DNA from: Micromonospora sp. NBC_00389
Lineage (GTDB): Bacteria; Actinomycetota; Actinomycetes; Mycobacteriales; Micromonosporaceae
Direction: 5' to 3'
Length of the DNA stretch: 64,000 bases
NCBI RefSeq assembly: GCF_036059255.1
Contig: NZ_CP107947.1
Coordinates: 1,426,001 to 1,490,000 of the forward strand
The notes under the pieces are model-generated. The model did no database searches. It was given only the letters and a program-made list of their open reading frames with translations, and was not told where the DNA came from. The position numbers and the translations under genes are program-made. This document shows positions 25,518-32,818 of this stretch, one piece after another. The number at the start of each line of letters is the position of its first letter. Positions within the stretch are counted from its first letter, which is position 1.

Positions 25518-26342
25518 TCAGTGCCGCAGTTCGGCGATGCAGCACTTCACGCTGCCGCCACCCTTCTTCAGCTCGGCCAACTCGACCGGGACCGGGTTGT
25601 AGCCGGCGGCCTTGAGCTTGCCGGCCAGCCGGGTGGCCTCGCTGTTGAGCACCACGTTCGCGCCGTCGCTGACCAGGTTGAGCCCGAACGTCATGGCGTC
25701 TTCGTCGTCGGCGATCACCGCGTCCGGGAAGAGCTGGGTGAGCACCCGCTGGCTGGCCGCGGAGAACGCGCCGGGGAAGTAGACGACGTTCGAGTCGTCG
25801 ATGGCGGCGAGTGCCACGTCCAGGTGGTAGAAGCGGGGATCGACCAGGCGCAGCGACACCACGGGCCGTCCCAGCGCCTCCTGCGCCTCGGCATGCGCCG
25901 GCAACTCGGTGCGGAAGCCGTGCCCGGCCAGGATGAGCCCCCCGTGCGCCTCCGGCACGTACGCGAAGTCACCCTCGCCCTCGTTGGTCTCACTCGGGGC
26001 GATGAAGCGCCAGCCCTGTGACTCGTGGAAGGCACGGTGCGCGGCGGCCTCGGCGGCCCGCTGCTCGTGCTTGAACCGCGCGCCGTACACACTGCCGTCC
26101 ACCATGAAGGCACCGTTGGCGGCGTAAACCATGTCGGGTAGGCCCCGCTCAGGGGTGAGCAGGTGCACCTCGTGGCCGAGGGCGACCAGCGTCTCGCGCA
26201 GCCGGTCCCACTGCTTGACGGCCAACTCCCGGTCGACCGGGGTGGTCACGTCCATCCACGGATTGATGGCGTACTCGACCGCGAAGTGCTCGGGCGAGCA
26301 CAGGAGATATGTCCGCTTTCGCGGGACTCGCTGCTGGTTCAC
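25518..26342 (-). CDS. Dimethylarginine dimethylaminohydrolase-type amidinohydrolase
   Basis: Member of the amidinotransferase (pentein) fold, 274 residues, nearest in pattern to dimethylargininase/DDAH-like actinobacterial enzymes, hydrolysing a guanidino substrate to a citrulline-type product. Visible signatures: LPDMVYAANGAFM, EGEGDFAYVPEA, PRFYHLDVALAAID with the catalytic His, and C-terminal GGSVKCCIAELRH, where Cys267 or Cys268 is the nucleophile. GTG at 26342 begins VNQQRVPRKRTYLLCSP. It is divergent from an Lrp/AsnC regulator with 68 bases between, an arrangement that recalls the mycobacterial rocD region, so control by that regulator and induction by arginine-related compounds are likely. 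The exact substrate is uncertain. Confidence 0.8.
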   Translation of the reverse strand: MNQQRVPRKRTYLLCSPEHFAVEYAINPWMDVTTPVDRELAVKQWDRLRETLVALGHEVHLLTPERGLPDMVYAANGAFMVDGSVYGARFKHEQRAAEAAAHRAFHESQGWRFIAPSETNEGEGDFAYVPEAHGGLILAGHGFRTELPAHAEAQEALGRPVVSLRLVDPRFYHLDVALAAIDDSNVVYFPGAFSAASQRVLTQLFPDAVIADDEDAMTFGLNLVSDGANVVLNSEATRLAGKLKAAGYNPVPVELAELKKGGGSVKCCIAELRH

Positions 26343-26410
26343 GGTCACCAAGAGTAGGTACCGTTGAACTTTGGTAACAGCCACAACCATTGCTTCCCAG
26401 AGGCGGAACG

Positions 26411-26869
26411 TTGCAGATAGACGCGGTAGACCAGCGGATCATTGCGTTGCTCGTCGCCGACGCCCGTGCGTCGTACGCCGACATCGGCACCCGGGTGTCA
26501 CTCTCTGCCCCGGCGGTCAAGCGCCGCGTCGACCGGCTACGCGCCACCGGCGTGATCAGGGGATTCACGGCCGTGGTTGATCCGGCCGCCGTCGGGTGGA
26601 CCACCGAGGCGTTCGTCGAGCTGTTCTGCGCCGGCCGGACCACCCCGGCGCAGATCGGCGTGGCCGCCCGCCGACACCCGGAGGTGGTCGGCGCGTACAC
26701 CGTTTCCGGCGAGGCGGACGCGCTCGTGCATCTGCGCGCCGCCGACATCGCCCACCTGGAGGCCGCGCTGGAGCGGCTGCGCGCCGAGTCGTTCGTGACC
26801 TCCACCCGGAGCACCATCGTGCTCTCCCGGCTGGTCGAATCCCCCGGCGTCGGTCCCTCCAGCCGTTGA
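26411..26869 (+). CDS. Lrp/AsnC family transcriptional regulator
   Basis: Regulator of 152 residues with an N-terminal winged helix-turn-helix (DAVDQRIIALLVADARASYADIGTRVSLSAPAVKRRVDRL) and a C-terminal RAM ligand domain (VVGAYTVSGEADALVHLRAADIAHLE). Lrp proteins bind amino acids and act as octamers. TTG at 26411 is preferred because AGAGGCGGAACG precedes it and the domain begins immediately; TTG 26390 adds seven poorly conserved residues. It probably controls the divergent amidinohydrolase gene and itself from the shared 68-base promoter region. Confidence 0.88.
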   Translation: MQIDAVDQRIIALLVADARASYADIGTRVSLSAPAVKRRVDRLRATGVIRGFTAVVDPAAVGWTTEAFVELFCAGRTTPAQIGVAARRHPEVVGAYTVSGEADALVHLRAADIAHLEAALERLRAESFVTSTRSTIVLSRLVESPGVGPSSR

Positions 26870-26953
26870 CCTTGACCTCAAGCCCGGTTGAGGAGTTGAG
26901 ATGGTCGTGGCGTGTGGGCACGACGCCCACCCACCACGGCCGAGGAGGATGTC

Positions 26954-27910
26954 ATGCGGGCAGTCTGGTTACGTGAGTTCGGCGGGCCCGAAGCGCTGGT
27001 ACCCGGCCCGGCACCCGACCCGACACCCGGCCCCGGCCAGGTGCTGATCGACGTCGCGCACGCGAACATCACCTTCGTCGAGACCCAGCTGCGCTCCGGC
27101 CGCCCCGGGCCGTTCCGGGTCACCCCACCGCTGATCCCCGGCAACGGTGTCGGCGGGGTGATCGCCGCCGTCGGGCCGGACGTCGACCCGGCACTGACCG
27201 GGCGGCGGGTGGTCAGCGCCACCGGCGGCTCCGGCGGATACGCCGAACGCGCGGCGGTGGACGCGTCCGCCCTCTTCGAGGTGCCGGCCGGACTGGCGCT
27301 GGACGCCGCGGTGGCGCTGCTGGCCGACGGACGCACCGCCACCATGCTGGTCGACGCGGTCGGCGTCGGCCCCGGCGACCGGGTGCTGGTGGAGGCGGCA
27401 GCGGGCGGCGTGGGCAGCCTCCTGGTGCAGCTCGCAGCCCGGGCCGGCGCGCGGGTGATCGGTGTGGCCGGTGGGCCGGGCAAGGTGGACCTGCTGCCCG
27501 AGCTGGGTGCCGAGCTGGCGGTCGACTACCGCGTGCCGGGCTGGGCCGGCCGGATCCGGGACGCGGTGGGCGGGGTCGACGTGGTGCTCGACGGAGTGGG
27601 TGGGGCGGTCGCCCGGACGGCGTTCGAGCTGCTGACCCCGGGTGGCCGCATGGTCAGCTTCGGGTTGGCCAGCGGCGAGTGGTCCCCGGTGTCGGCGGAG
27701 GACGCCACGGCCCGGCAGATCACGCTGGTCCGGCCGGACGTGCCGCCCGCCCGGATGCGGGCGTACACCGATCAGGCGCTGGCGGACGCGGCGGCCGGCC
27801 GGCTCCGACCGCTGATCGGCCAGCGCTTCCCGCTGGAGCGTGCCGCCGACGCGCACGCCGCCATCGAGTCCCGCGCGACAGTCGGCAAGACCCTGCTGGA
27901 CGTCTCCTGA
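26954..27910 (+). CDS. Zinc-independent quinone oxidoreductase-like MDR protein
   Basis: Medium-chain dehydrogenase/reductase of 318 residues, close to NADPH:quinone reductases (QOR-like). The GroES-like N-terminal part includes RAVWLREFGGPEAL and GNGVGGVIAAVGP; the Rossmann NADPH site reads VEAAAGGVGSLLVQLAARAGARVIG (AAxGGVG). Catalytic zinc ligands (Cys/His) are absent, and no CxxC structural zinc loop is seen. ATG at 26954 follows GAGGAGGATGTC. Likely reduces quinones or enals with NADPH. Unlinked to its neighbours. Confidence 0.88.
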   Translation: MRAVWLREFGGPEALVPGPAPDPTPGPGQVLIDVAHANITFVETQLRSGRPGPFRVTPPLIPGNGVGGVIAAVGPDVDPALTGRRVVSATGGSGGYAERAAVDASALFEVPAGLALDAAVALLADGRTATMLVDAVGVGPGDRVLVEAAAGGVGSLLVQLAARAGARVIGVAGGPGKVDLLPELGAELAVDYRVPGWAGRIRDAVGGVDVVLDGVGGAVARTAFELLTPGGRMVSFGLASGEWSPVSAEDATARQITLVRPDVPPARMRAYTDQALADAAAGRLRPLIGQRFPLERAADAHAAIESRATVGKTLLDVS

Positions 27911-27917
27911 ACCGCGC

Positions 27918-29024
27918 TCAGAGGTACATGCCGGTACGGTGCTCGGACTCGTCCCGGCGGACCGGCTTGTCGCCCTCGCTGAAGAACCGCTTGCCGCCGA
28001 ACTCGCCGTGCAGCCGGTCGTCCAACTCATCGGCGAGCCCGGTCATCACCTGCACCGCCAGCATGAGGTGGGTCGCCTGGAAGTTGCGGCCGAAGACCGG
28101 GATGGACGCCCAGACCGTGTCGTCGGCGCAGTAGAGGCGGCCGATCGGCATCCGGTTGGTCAGCTCGGAGAGCTTGACGTAGAGCCGCTCGGTCGGTTCG
28201 ACCTCGGTGAGCACCGGGGAGAGGACGTCCACCAGGGGCGGGTTGTCCCGGACCCGGACGAAGACCATCGCCGAACCGGCGCGGATGTTGATGTCCCCGT
28301 CCGAGTCGACCTGCAACCGGTCGCTGTCGGACTTCAACATGGTGGAGACCACGGTGCGGACCCGATCGGCCAGGTCGAGCACGTCGTCCCGCTCGACCTG
28401 CGAGGCAGCCGCCTCGGCCAGCGCCTCCTCCAGGTCCCCCTCGACGTCGGCGTCCGGGCCGAACTCGCTGCGCGCGGTGCCCAGCGGCTCCACGGCCAGT
28501 GGCTCGCCCTCGGCGTCATGCACGATGTAGACGAGGAACGCCGGGTGCGGGGCGCCGTAGACGTCGCGCAGCGTCCGGGCGAGCAGCGCGGCGATCCGGG
28601 CCGCCTCCGCCGTCGTACCGTCCAGCCCGAAGGAACCGCCGGAGCCGGCCACCACCCCGGGCGGGGACCAGCCGAGCGCGATCATGTCCGCCACCGCGGC
28701 GCGGTCCAGCCGGTAGCCCGGCGGCAGGGTGGCGTTGCCGACCGCCCGGGCGGAGAACGAGCCGTCGCCGTCCACGTCGACACTGATCGAGTAGACGGCG
28801 TCCCCGGTCCCGGAGGCGGTGGGGTCCAGGGTCAGCTCAAGGTGCGCGTCGGCGGGCAGCTCCCGCAGCCGTACGGCGAGCGCGCGGGCGAACTCCCGCC
28901 ACGCCTCGGTCACCTTGGCCCGCAGGTCTGTGGTGCTGGGCTCGTCGAGCAGGATCGACTCCGCCGGCTCGGCTGTACCGCCGGGCAGCTCACCGTCCGG
29001 CGCCGAGGGGTGGTCAGCCGTCAT
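27918..29024 (-). CDS. YbjN/TY-Chap-like protein with Bpa-like C-terminal GMYL tail
   Basis: Cytoplasmic protein of 368 residues. The N-terminal half (about 30-190) is an alpha/beta domain with DLRAKVTEAWREFARALA and a repeated Gly/Asp pattern; the C-terminal part (about 215-345) resembles the YbjN/type III secretion chaperone-like fold (RLQVDSDGDINIRAGSAMVFVRV, LYVKLSELTNRMPIGRLY, IPVFGRNFQATHLMLAV). It ends in EHRTGMYL, which closely parallels the GHSTGQYL end of Bpa in this window and the terminal Tyr-Leu of the proteasomal ATPase. Known YbjN relatives have chaperone-like or stress roles, but none is established here. No other proteasome gene is adjacent. Confidence 0.65.
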   Translation of the reverse strand: MTADHPSAPDGELPGGTAEPAESILLDEPSTTDLRAKVTEAWREFARALAVRLRELPADAHLELTLDPTASGTGDAVYSISVDVDGDGSFSARAVGNATLPPGYRLDRAAVADMIALGWSPPGVVAGSGGSFGLDGTTAEAARIAALLARTLRDVYGAPHPAFLVYIVHDAEGEPLAVEPLGTARSEFGPDADVEGDLEEALAEAAASQVERDDVLDLADRVRTVVSTMLKSDSDRLQVDSDGDINIRAGSAMVFVRVRDNPPLVDVLSPVLTEVEPTERLYVKLSELTNRMPIGRLYCADDTVWASIPVFGRNFQATHLMLAVQVMTGLADELDDRLHGEFGGKRFFSEGDKPVRRDESEHRTGMYL

Positions 29025-29184
29025 GATCGCCTCCGTCCGTCACGATCACCCTACCCACGTCGCCTGACGGCCCGATCAGCCCGGACCGGGATCGGACAAC
29101 GGCATCGCGCGGCAGTGCTTTCGCCCCCGAAAGGCGGCCCGGCCGGGGCGCGGAGAAGCGCCTGCTCTGGCTGCCGCCCGAAGG

Positions 29185-29451
29185 TCAGGACGCCGTCGGA
29201 TCGGCGGGGTCGGCGCCCAACTCGACCGGCCAACTGCCCGCCAGTGCGCTGAGCCGGGCCGCGGCGTCCGCCGGGTCGGCGCCCCGGCCCACCGCCAGCC
29301 CGAGCAGGTACGCGGAAACCGGCGCCCCCGGCCGCAGCACCTGGTGGGCGACGTCGCGAGCCAGATCCAGCACCGCCGGCACGGGCACCTGGGTCGGGTC
29401 CAGGTCCAGCTCGGCGCAGGCCGCCGTGACCCAGTCGTCCATCACCGTCAT
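29185..29451 (-). CDS. DUF6457 protein, Moco-associated
   Basis: Small protein of 88 residues matching the DUF6457 family, typically encoded with molybdenum cofactor genes: VMDDWVTAACAELDLDP, VPAVLDLARDVAHQVLRPGAPVSAYLLGLAVGRG and a C-terminal Pro-rich end. ATG at 29451 overlaps the mobA stop in ATGA, so the two are translationally coupled. Biochemical function unknown; a link to cofactor guanylation is inferred from gene order. Confidence 0.75.
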   Translation of the reverse strand: MTVMDDWVTAACAELDLDPTQVPVPAVLDLARDVAHQVLRPGAPVSAYLLGLAVGRGADPADAAARLSALAGSWPVELGADPADPTAS

Positions 29452-30167
29452 CGCGCCCACTCCTCCGCCCGGCGTACGTCCTCGTCAGTGTCGCAGTCGA
29501 ACCAGGGCGGCGGGCCGTCGCCGGACCAGGGCACCTCCCGGATGACGAGGTCGGCCAGCAGCGCCCGGACGGGCGCACCGGCCAGAGTGCCGCCCCGCTC
29601 GGCCGCCAGCCGGTCCAGCCCGGCGCGCAGCGCGGCGACCCGCCACACCCCGCAGAGCGACTGCCGCCGCCCGTCCGCGTCGACGAAGCACGCCCCGTCA
29701 GGCAGGCTGGCGTCGGGTTCCTGGGCGGGAGGGCTGGTGCCGCCTGCCGGGGCGAGGTGGGCCGTGCCGCCGGCCGGGGCGAGGTGGGCCGTGCCACCTG
29801 CCGGGGCGAGGTGGGCCGTGCCGCCTCGCGGGGCGAGGTGGGTCAGCAGCTCGCCTATCGCGGCGCGGGTGAGGAGCGGCAGGTCGGCGGCGAGCAGCGC
29901 GACAAGTGTCGTACCGGGGTCGAGCAGCGCCAGCCCGGCCGCCGTCGCGGCGACCGGTCCCCCGCCGGGCGGATCCTCCCGGGTGACCCGCACCCCGTCC
30001 GGGACGGCGTCGGCCGGGCCGACCAGTACCCGCGGCGCGGCATCGGCAACGGCGGCCAGCACCCGGTCACGCATCGGCCGGCCGCCGACCGGGAGCGCGG
30101 GCTTGTCCACCCCACCCATCCGCCGGGCGGCCCCACCCGCGAGCACCACGGCGGCGTATGTCCCCAC
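29448..30167 (-). CDS. mobA: Molybdenum cofactor guanylyltransferase with repeat insertion
   Basis: MobA-type nucleotidyltransferase of 239 residues that adds GMP to molybdopterin. The nucleotide-binding start [23 protein letters not shown] and [10 protein letters not shown] are intact, as is the C-terminal QSLCGVWR. Between them, about residues 108-143, the chain carries four copies of a nine-residue repeat (HLAPAGGTA and variants) where typical MobA has a short surface loop. GTG at 30167 follows TACCGT, a leaderless pattern. DUF6457 overlaps its stop and fdhD diverges from it across a repeat-rich 242-base gap. Confidence 0.88.
   Translation of the reverse strand: MGTYAAVVLAGGAARRMGGVDKPALPVGGRPMRDRVLAAVADAAPRVLVGPADAVPDGVRVTREDPPGGGPVAATAAGLALLDPGTTLVALLAADLPLLTRAAIGELLTHLAPRGGTAHLAPAGGTAHLAPAGGTAHLAPAGGTSPPAQEPDASLPDGACFVDADGRRQSLCGVWRVAALRAGLDRLAAERGGTLAGAPVRALLADLVIREVPWSGDGPPPWFDCDTDEDVRRAEEWAR
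29734..29841. repeat. Four tandem 27-base repeats inside mobA
   Basis: Four consecutive 27-base units with a few substitutions, each ending GGCGAGGTGG; the three last units start GCCGTGCC at 29761, 29788 and 29815. Twenty-seven bases keep the frame, giving HLAPAGGTA in each unit on the minus strand. The variation between units shows the array is not brand new. Confidence 0.9.
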
Positions 30168-30192
30168 CCGGCCACGGTAGCCGTGCCGCCAC

Positions 30193-30375
30193 CGGTCCGG
30201 TGGCCGGTGCCGGCTGCCCGAGCCCGAGCCCGGTGGCCGGTGCCGCTGCCCGGTGCCCCGTGGCCGGTGGCCGGTGGCGGCGATCTTCTCCTGCAGGCGC
30301 AGGATGCCGTGCAGCAGCGCCTCCGACGCCCGATGCCGAATGCCCGGTGGCCGGTGGCCGGTGGCCGGTGGCCGT
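30193..30375. repeat. CCGGTGGCCGGTG low-complexity repeats between mobA and fdhD
   Basis: Many short overlapping copies of GGCCGGTG, mainly around 30195-30285 and 30341-30375, fill the divergent region. Between the two blocks the minus strand reads [20 protein letters not shown] with no start codon in reach, possibly a remnant of an older gene. The 242 bases hold no other feature; both flanking starts look leaderless, so promoters must lie at the edges of this repeat block. Confidence 0.7.
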
Positions 30376-30409
30376 GCGGGCGTACCGGCGCGGGGTGCAG
30401 GATGGCGGG

Positions 30410-31276
30410 ATGGGACGGGCGACTGACCGACGGGGCGTACTCCGGATCGACCTGGACGCGGTGGCCGACGGGCGCGGGTCCGTCCGCCGGCCGGACAGCC
30501 TGGCCGTGGAGGAGCCGCTGGAGATCCGGGTCGGCGCGGCCGGTCCCGGCCGGCGACGGCCGCTCGCGGTCACCATGCGCACGCCCGGGGACGACCTGGA
30601 CCTGGCCATCGGGTTCCTGCTGACCGAGGGGCTGATCCGGTCGACCGACGACGTGCTCACCGCCCAGCTCTGCGCCGGAGCGGAGACGCCGAACACGTAC
30701 AACGTGGTGGACGTGGTGCTCGCCCCCGGGGTGCCGGAACCGACCACCGACCCGTCCCGCAACTTCTACACGACCAGCTCCTGTGGGGTCTGCGGTAAGG
30801 CCAGCATCGACGCCGTCCGCACCCGCTCGCTGTTCCCGGTCGCGGCCGATCCGCTCACCGTGCCGGCCGCCCTCCTCGCCGAACTGCCCGACCAGTTGCG
30901 CGCTGCCCAGCGCGGCTTCGACCGGACCGGCGGGCTGCACGCGGCGGGGCTGTTCACCGCCGCCGGAGAGCTGGTGGTGCTTCGAGAGGACGTGGGCCGG
31001 CACAACGCCGTGGACAAGGTGATCGGCTGGGCGGTGCGGGAACGCCGGCTGCCGCTGGCCGGGCACCTGCTGCTGGTCTCCGGCCGGGCCAGCTTCGAGC
31101 TGACCCAGAAGGCGTGGATGGCGGGGCTGCCGCTGCTGGCCGCGGTCTCCGCCCCGAGCACCCTCGCCGCGGAACTGGCCGACGAGGCCGGGATGACACT
31201 GGTCGGGTTCCTGCGCGGCCGGACCATGAACGTCTACGCCGGCGCGCACCGGATCACGGTGGAGCAGCCGGCCTGA
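30410..31276 (+). CDS. fdhD: Formate dehydrogenase accessory sulfurtransferase
   Basis: FdhD protein of 288 residues, which transfers sulfur from a cysteine desulfurase to the molybdenum cofactor before its insertion into formate dehydrogenase. The redox loop [12 protein letters not shown] carries the two essential Cys, and [40 protein letters not shown] and [18 protein letters not shown] are all family signatures. ATG at 30410 is the start consistent with homologous length; upstream the frame stays open through the repeat block but is not conserved. A formate dehydrogenase gene is not in the window. Confidence 0.95.
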   Translation: MGRATDRRGVLRIDLDAVADGRGSVRRPDSLAVEEPLEIRVGAAGPGRRRPLAVTMRTPGDDLDLAIGFLLTEGLIRSTDDVLTAQLCAGAETPNTYNVVDVVLAPGVPEPTTDPSRNFYTTSSCGVCGKASIDAVRTRSLFPVAADPLTVPAALLAELPDQLRAAQRGFDRTGGLHAAGLFTAAGELVVLREDVGRHNAVDKVIGWAVRERRLPLAGHLLLVSGRASFELTQKAWMAGLPLLAAVSAPSTLAAELADEAGMTLVGFLRGRTMNVYAGAHRITVEQPA

Positions 31277-31289
31277 CGCGGGCGGATCG

Positions 31290-31997
31290 TCAGCGGTTGA
31301 GCAGGTCGAACAGCTCCAGCCGGGCTGCGGCGTCGCGGGCGATCAGGAACCCGACGATGCCGAGGAGCCAGCCCAGCGCGCTGCCCGCCTTCGTGATGAT
31401 CCAGGCGTTCAGCCGGGCCAGCACCGGCTCGACCAACGCCGGGCGGGCCACCCTGGCAAGCAGCAACAGCACCGCCGGCAACACCATGACCAGGCAGTAT
31501 CCGGCGAGCAGGGCCACCACGGTCGCCGTGCCGACCCCCGAGGTGGCCAACAGGCCCACCGCGCCGAGGTACGGGAGCATGGTCGCCACCTCGGCCAGCG
31601 CGGCGAGCAGCGCGAGCCCGGCCAACCAGCGAGCGGAGGAGTCCCCCGCGGTGGCCCGGTCCCGCCAGCGCAGCACGCCGCCGGTACGCGGGCGTCGTTT
31701 GCCGTCGTAGCGGAAGCTGAGCGCGAGAAGCGCCACGCCCAGGACGAGTTGCGCCCAGAGCACGCCGCGGTTGTCCGTGGCCCCGCCCAGCACGTCCGCC
31801 AACCTGCTGCCACCCCACACGAGCAGCAGCCCGACCGCGAGGTAGAAGGCGGCGATCGTCCCGAGATAGGTCAGGATCCGCCGGACGCTGACCGGCCCGG
31901 GCGCGAGCAGCAACCAGACCGGGATGAAGAGGGTGCCGATGCTGGTGCTGTCCACCAACGCCAGGCCGGCCAGCGACAGCAGCAACGCGACGGTCAT
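31290..31997 (-). CDS. GAP family membrane protein (Sap/LysE-like topology)
   Basis: Membrane protein of 235 residues with six hydrophobic segments and a basic loop (about 95-125) dividing them three and three. It fits the actinobacterial GAP family (named for glycopeptidolipid addressing protein of mycobacteria), which shares the LysE-like topology. The start VALLLSLAGLALVDSTSIGTLFIPVWLLLAP is characteristic. ATG at 31997 (MTVALLL). Possible role in exporting a small lipid-linked or amino acid metabolite; this is by family only. The gap to fdhD is 13 bases between convergent stops. Confidence 0.7.
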   Translation of the reverse strand: MTVALLLSLAGLALVDSTSIGTLFIPVWLLLAPGPVSVRRILTYLGTIAAFYLAVGLLLVWGGSRLADVLGGATDNRGVLWAQLVLGVALLALSFRYDGKRRPRTGGVLRWRDRATAGDSSARWLAGLALLAALAEVATMLPYLGAVGLLATSGVGTATVVALLAGYCLVMVLPAVLLLLARVARPALVEPVLARLNAWIITKAGSALGWLLGIVGFLIARDAAARLELFDLLNR

Positions 31998-32101
31998 GTC
32001 GTACCGGTACGGAGTTCGGACACGAGATCATTGTCCGGTGGTGGCTGCTCATCCGACTCGGCCGTGGACAGGAGAGACGCGTACATCGTTCGACGGACGC
32101 G

Positions 32102-32500
32102 TCAGTCAAGTTCAAGAATGCTCCACGTGGCCGGCAGTACCTTCGCCGCCTCCTTGGGCTGCGCGGTCGCGTAGTGCGCCCGGTAGGTGAGCGCCGCACG
32201 GGCGGCGTGGCCGAGCGAGATGTCGCCGTCGACGGCGCGGGCCAGCATGCCCGTGGCTCGGACGTCGTCGGCGTCGAGTGGCAGCAGGCGGACCACCGGG
32301 GCGGTCATCAGCAGGGCCAGCAGCGCGGCGCCGACCTCGTCGGCAGTGCCCGCGTACGCGGCCGCCAGGCAGGCGGCGGGGACGGCCACCTGCCGTCCCT
32401 CGTCGGCGACCTCCGCCATCAACTCACCCACCGAAACGTTGCCCTCGGCGTAGGCGGTCAACGCGGACGCGTCCAACACAGCCGCGATCCGATCACTCAT
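32102..32500 (-). CDS. PIN-like toxin, VapC type
   Basis: Small protein of 132 residues encoded with an overlapping ribbon-helix-helix-like gene. The N-terminus AAVLDASALTAYAEG is the classical PIN start with the first metal Asp; later acidic residues occur in LLPLDADDVRATG and VDGDISLGHAARAAL, as in VapC ribonucleases. ATG at 32500 overlaps the antitoxin TGA. If active it would cleave RNA when free of antitoxin. The third and fourth acidic positions are not strictly canonical, so activity is not certain. Confidence 0.7.
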   Translation of the reverse strand: MSDRIAAVLDASALTAYAEGNVSVGELMAEVADEGRQVAVPAACLAAAYAGTADEVGAALLALLMTAPVVRLLPLDADDVRATGMLARAVDGDISLGHAARAALTYRAHYATAQPKEAAKVLPATWSILELD

Positions 32501-32748
32501 CCGGCGTCACCCAGCATCCGCCGCCCCTCAGCCAGGGCGTCCGCCGGGATGGGCGTCGCCAGCCGCCCCCGCCATCGCGCCTTGCCCGCCTCGGTGACCT
32601 CGATGCCGGCTCGCCGCAGCACCTCGTCGAGGTGCGCGCCGGCCATCTGGGCCCGTACCGCCGCGGTGATCGCGGCCGAGACGTTGGGCTGCCGGTCGAG
32701 CCAGTCGGCGACATCGTCGGGGAGACTGACGGAACGTTTCGCGGTCAT
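32497..32748 (-). CDS. VapB-like antitoxin
   Basis: Protein of 83 residues with a ribbon-helix-helix-like start TAKRSVSLPDDVADWLDRQPNVSAAITAAVRAQM, the DNA-binding part, and a C-terminal tail that should wrap the toxin. ATG at 32748 is chosen because the fold begins immediately; longer versions run through the operator. It overlaps the toxin start, giving coupled synthesis, and a perfect palindrome lies 22 bases upstream of its start. Confidence 0.75.
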   Translation of the reverse strand: MTAKRSVSLPDDVADWLDRQPNVSAAITAAVRAQMAGAHLDEVLRRAGIEVTEAGKARWRGRLATPIPADALAEGRRMLGDAG

Positions 32749-32769
32749 GTCAACAAGCCTAGCGAAACT

Positions 32770-32790
32770 GGTAGCACCGGCGGTGCTACC
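32770..32790. promoter_or_regulatory. Perfect 10-1-10 operator of vapBC-like module
   Basis: GGTAGCACCG-G-CGGTGCTACC is a 21-base perfect inverted repeat located just upstream of the antitoxin ATG, the expected place for autorepression by a VapBC complex. It also lies within 30 bases of the end of the DUF4192 gene. Confidence 0.8.
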
Positions 32791-32818
32791 GGCCGGGGTG
32801 GGCGCTGGGCGTTGCCGG

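Noticed and set aside
30158..30409. Longer version of fdhD starting at 30158
   Set aside because: The added residues come from the GGCCGGTG repeats and do not resemble FdhD; ATG 30410 fits the family length.
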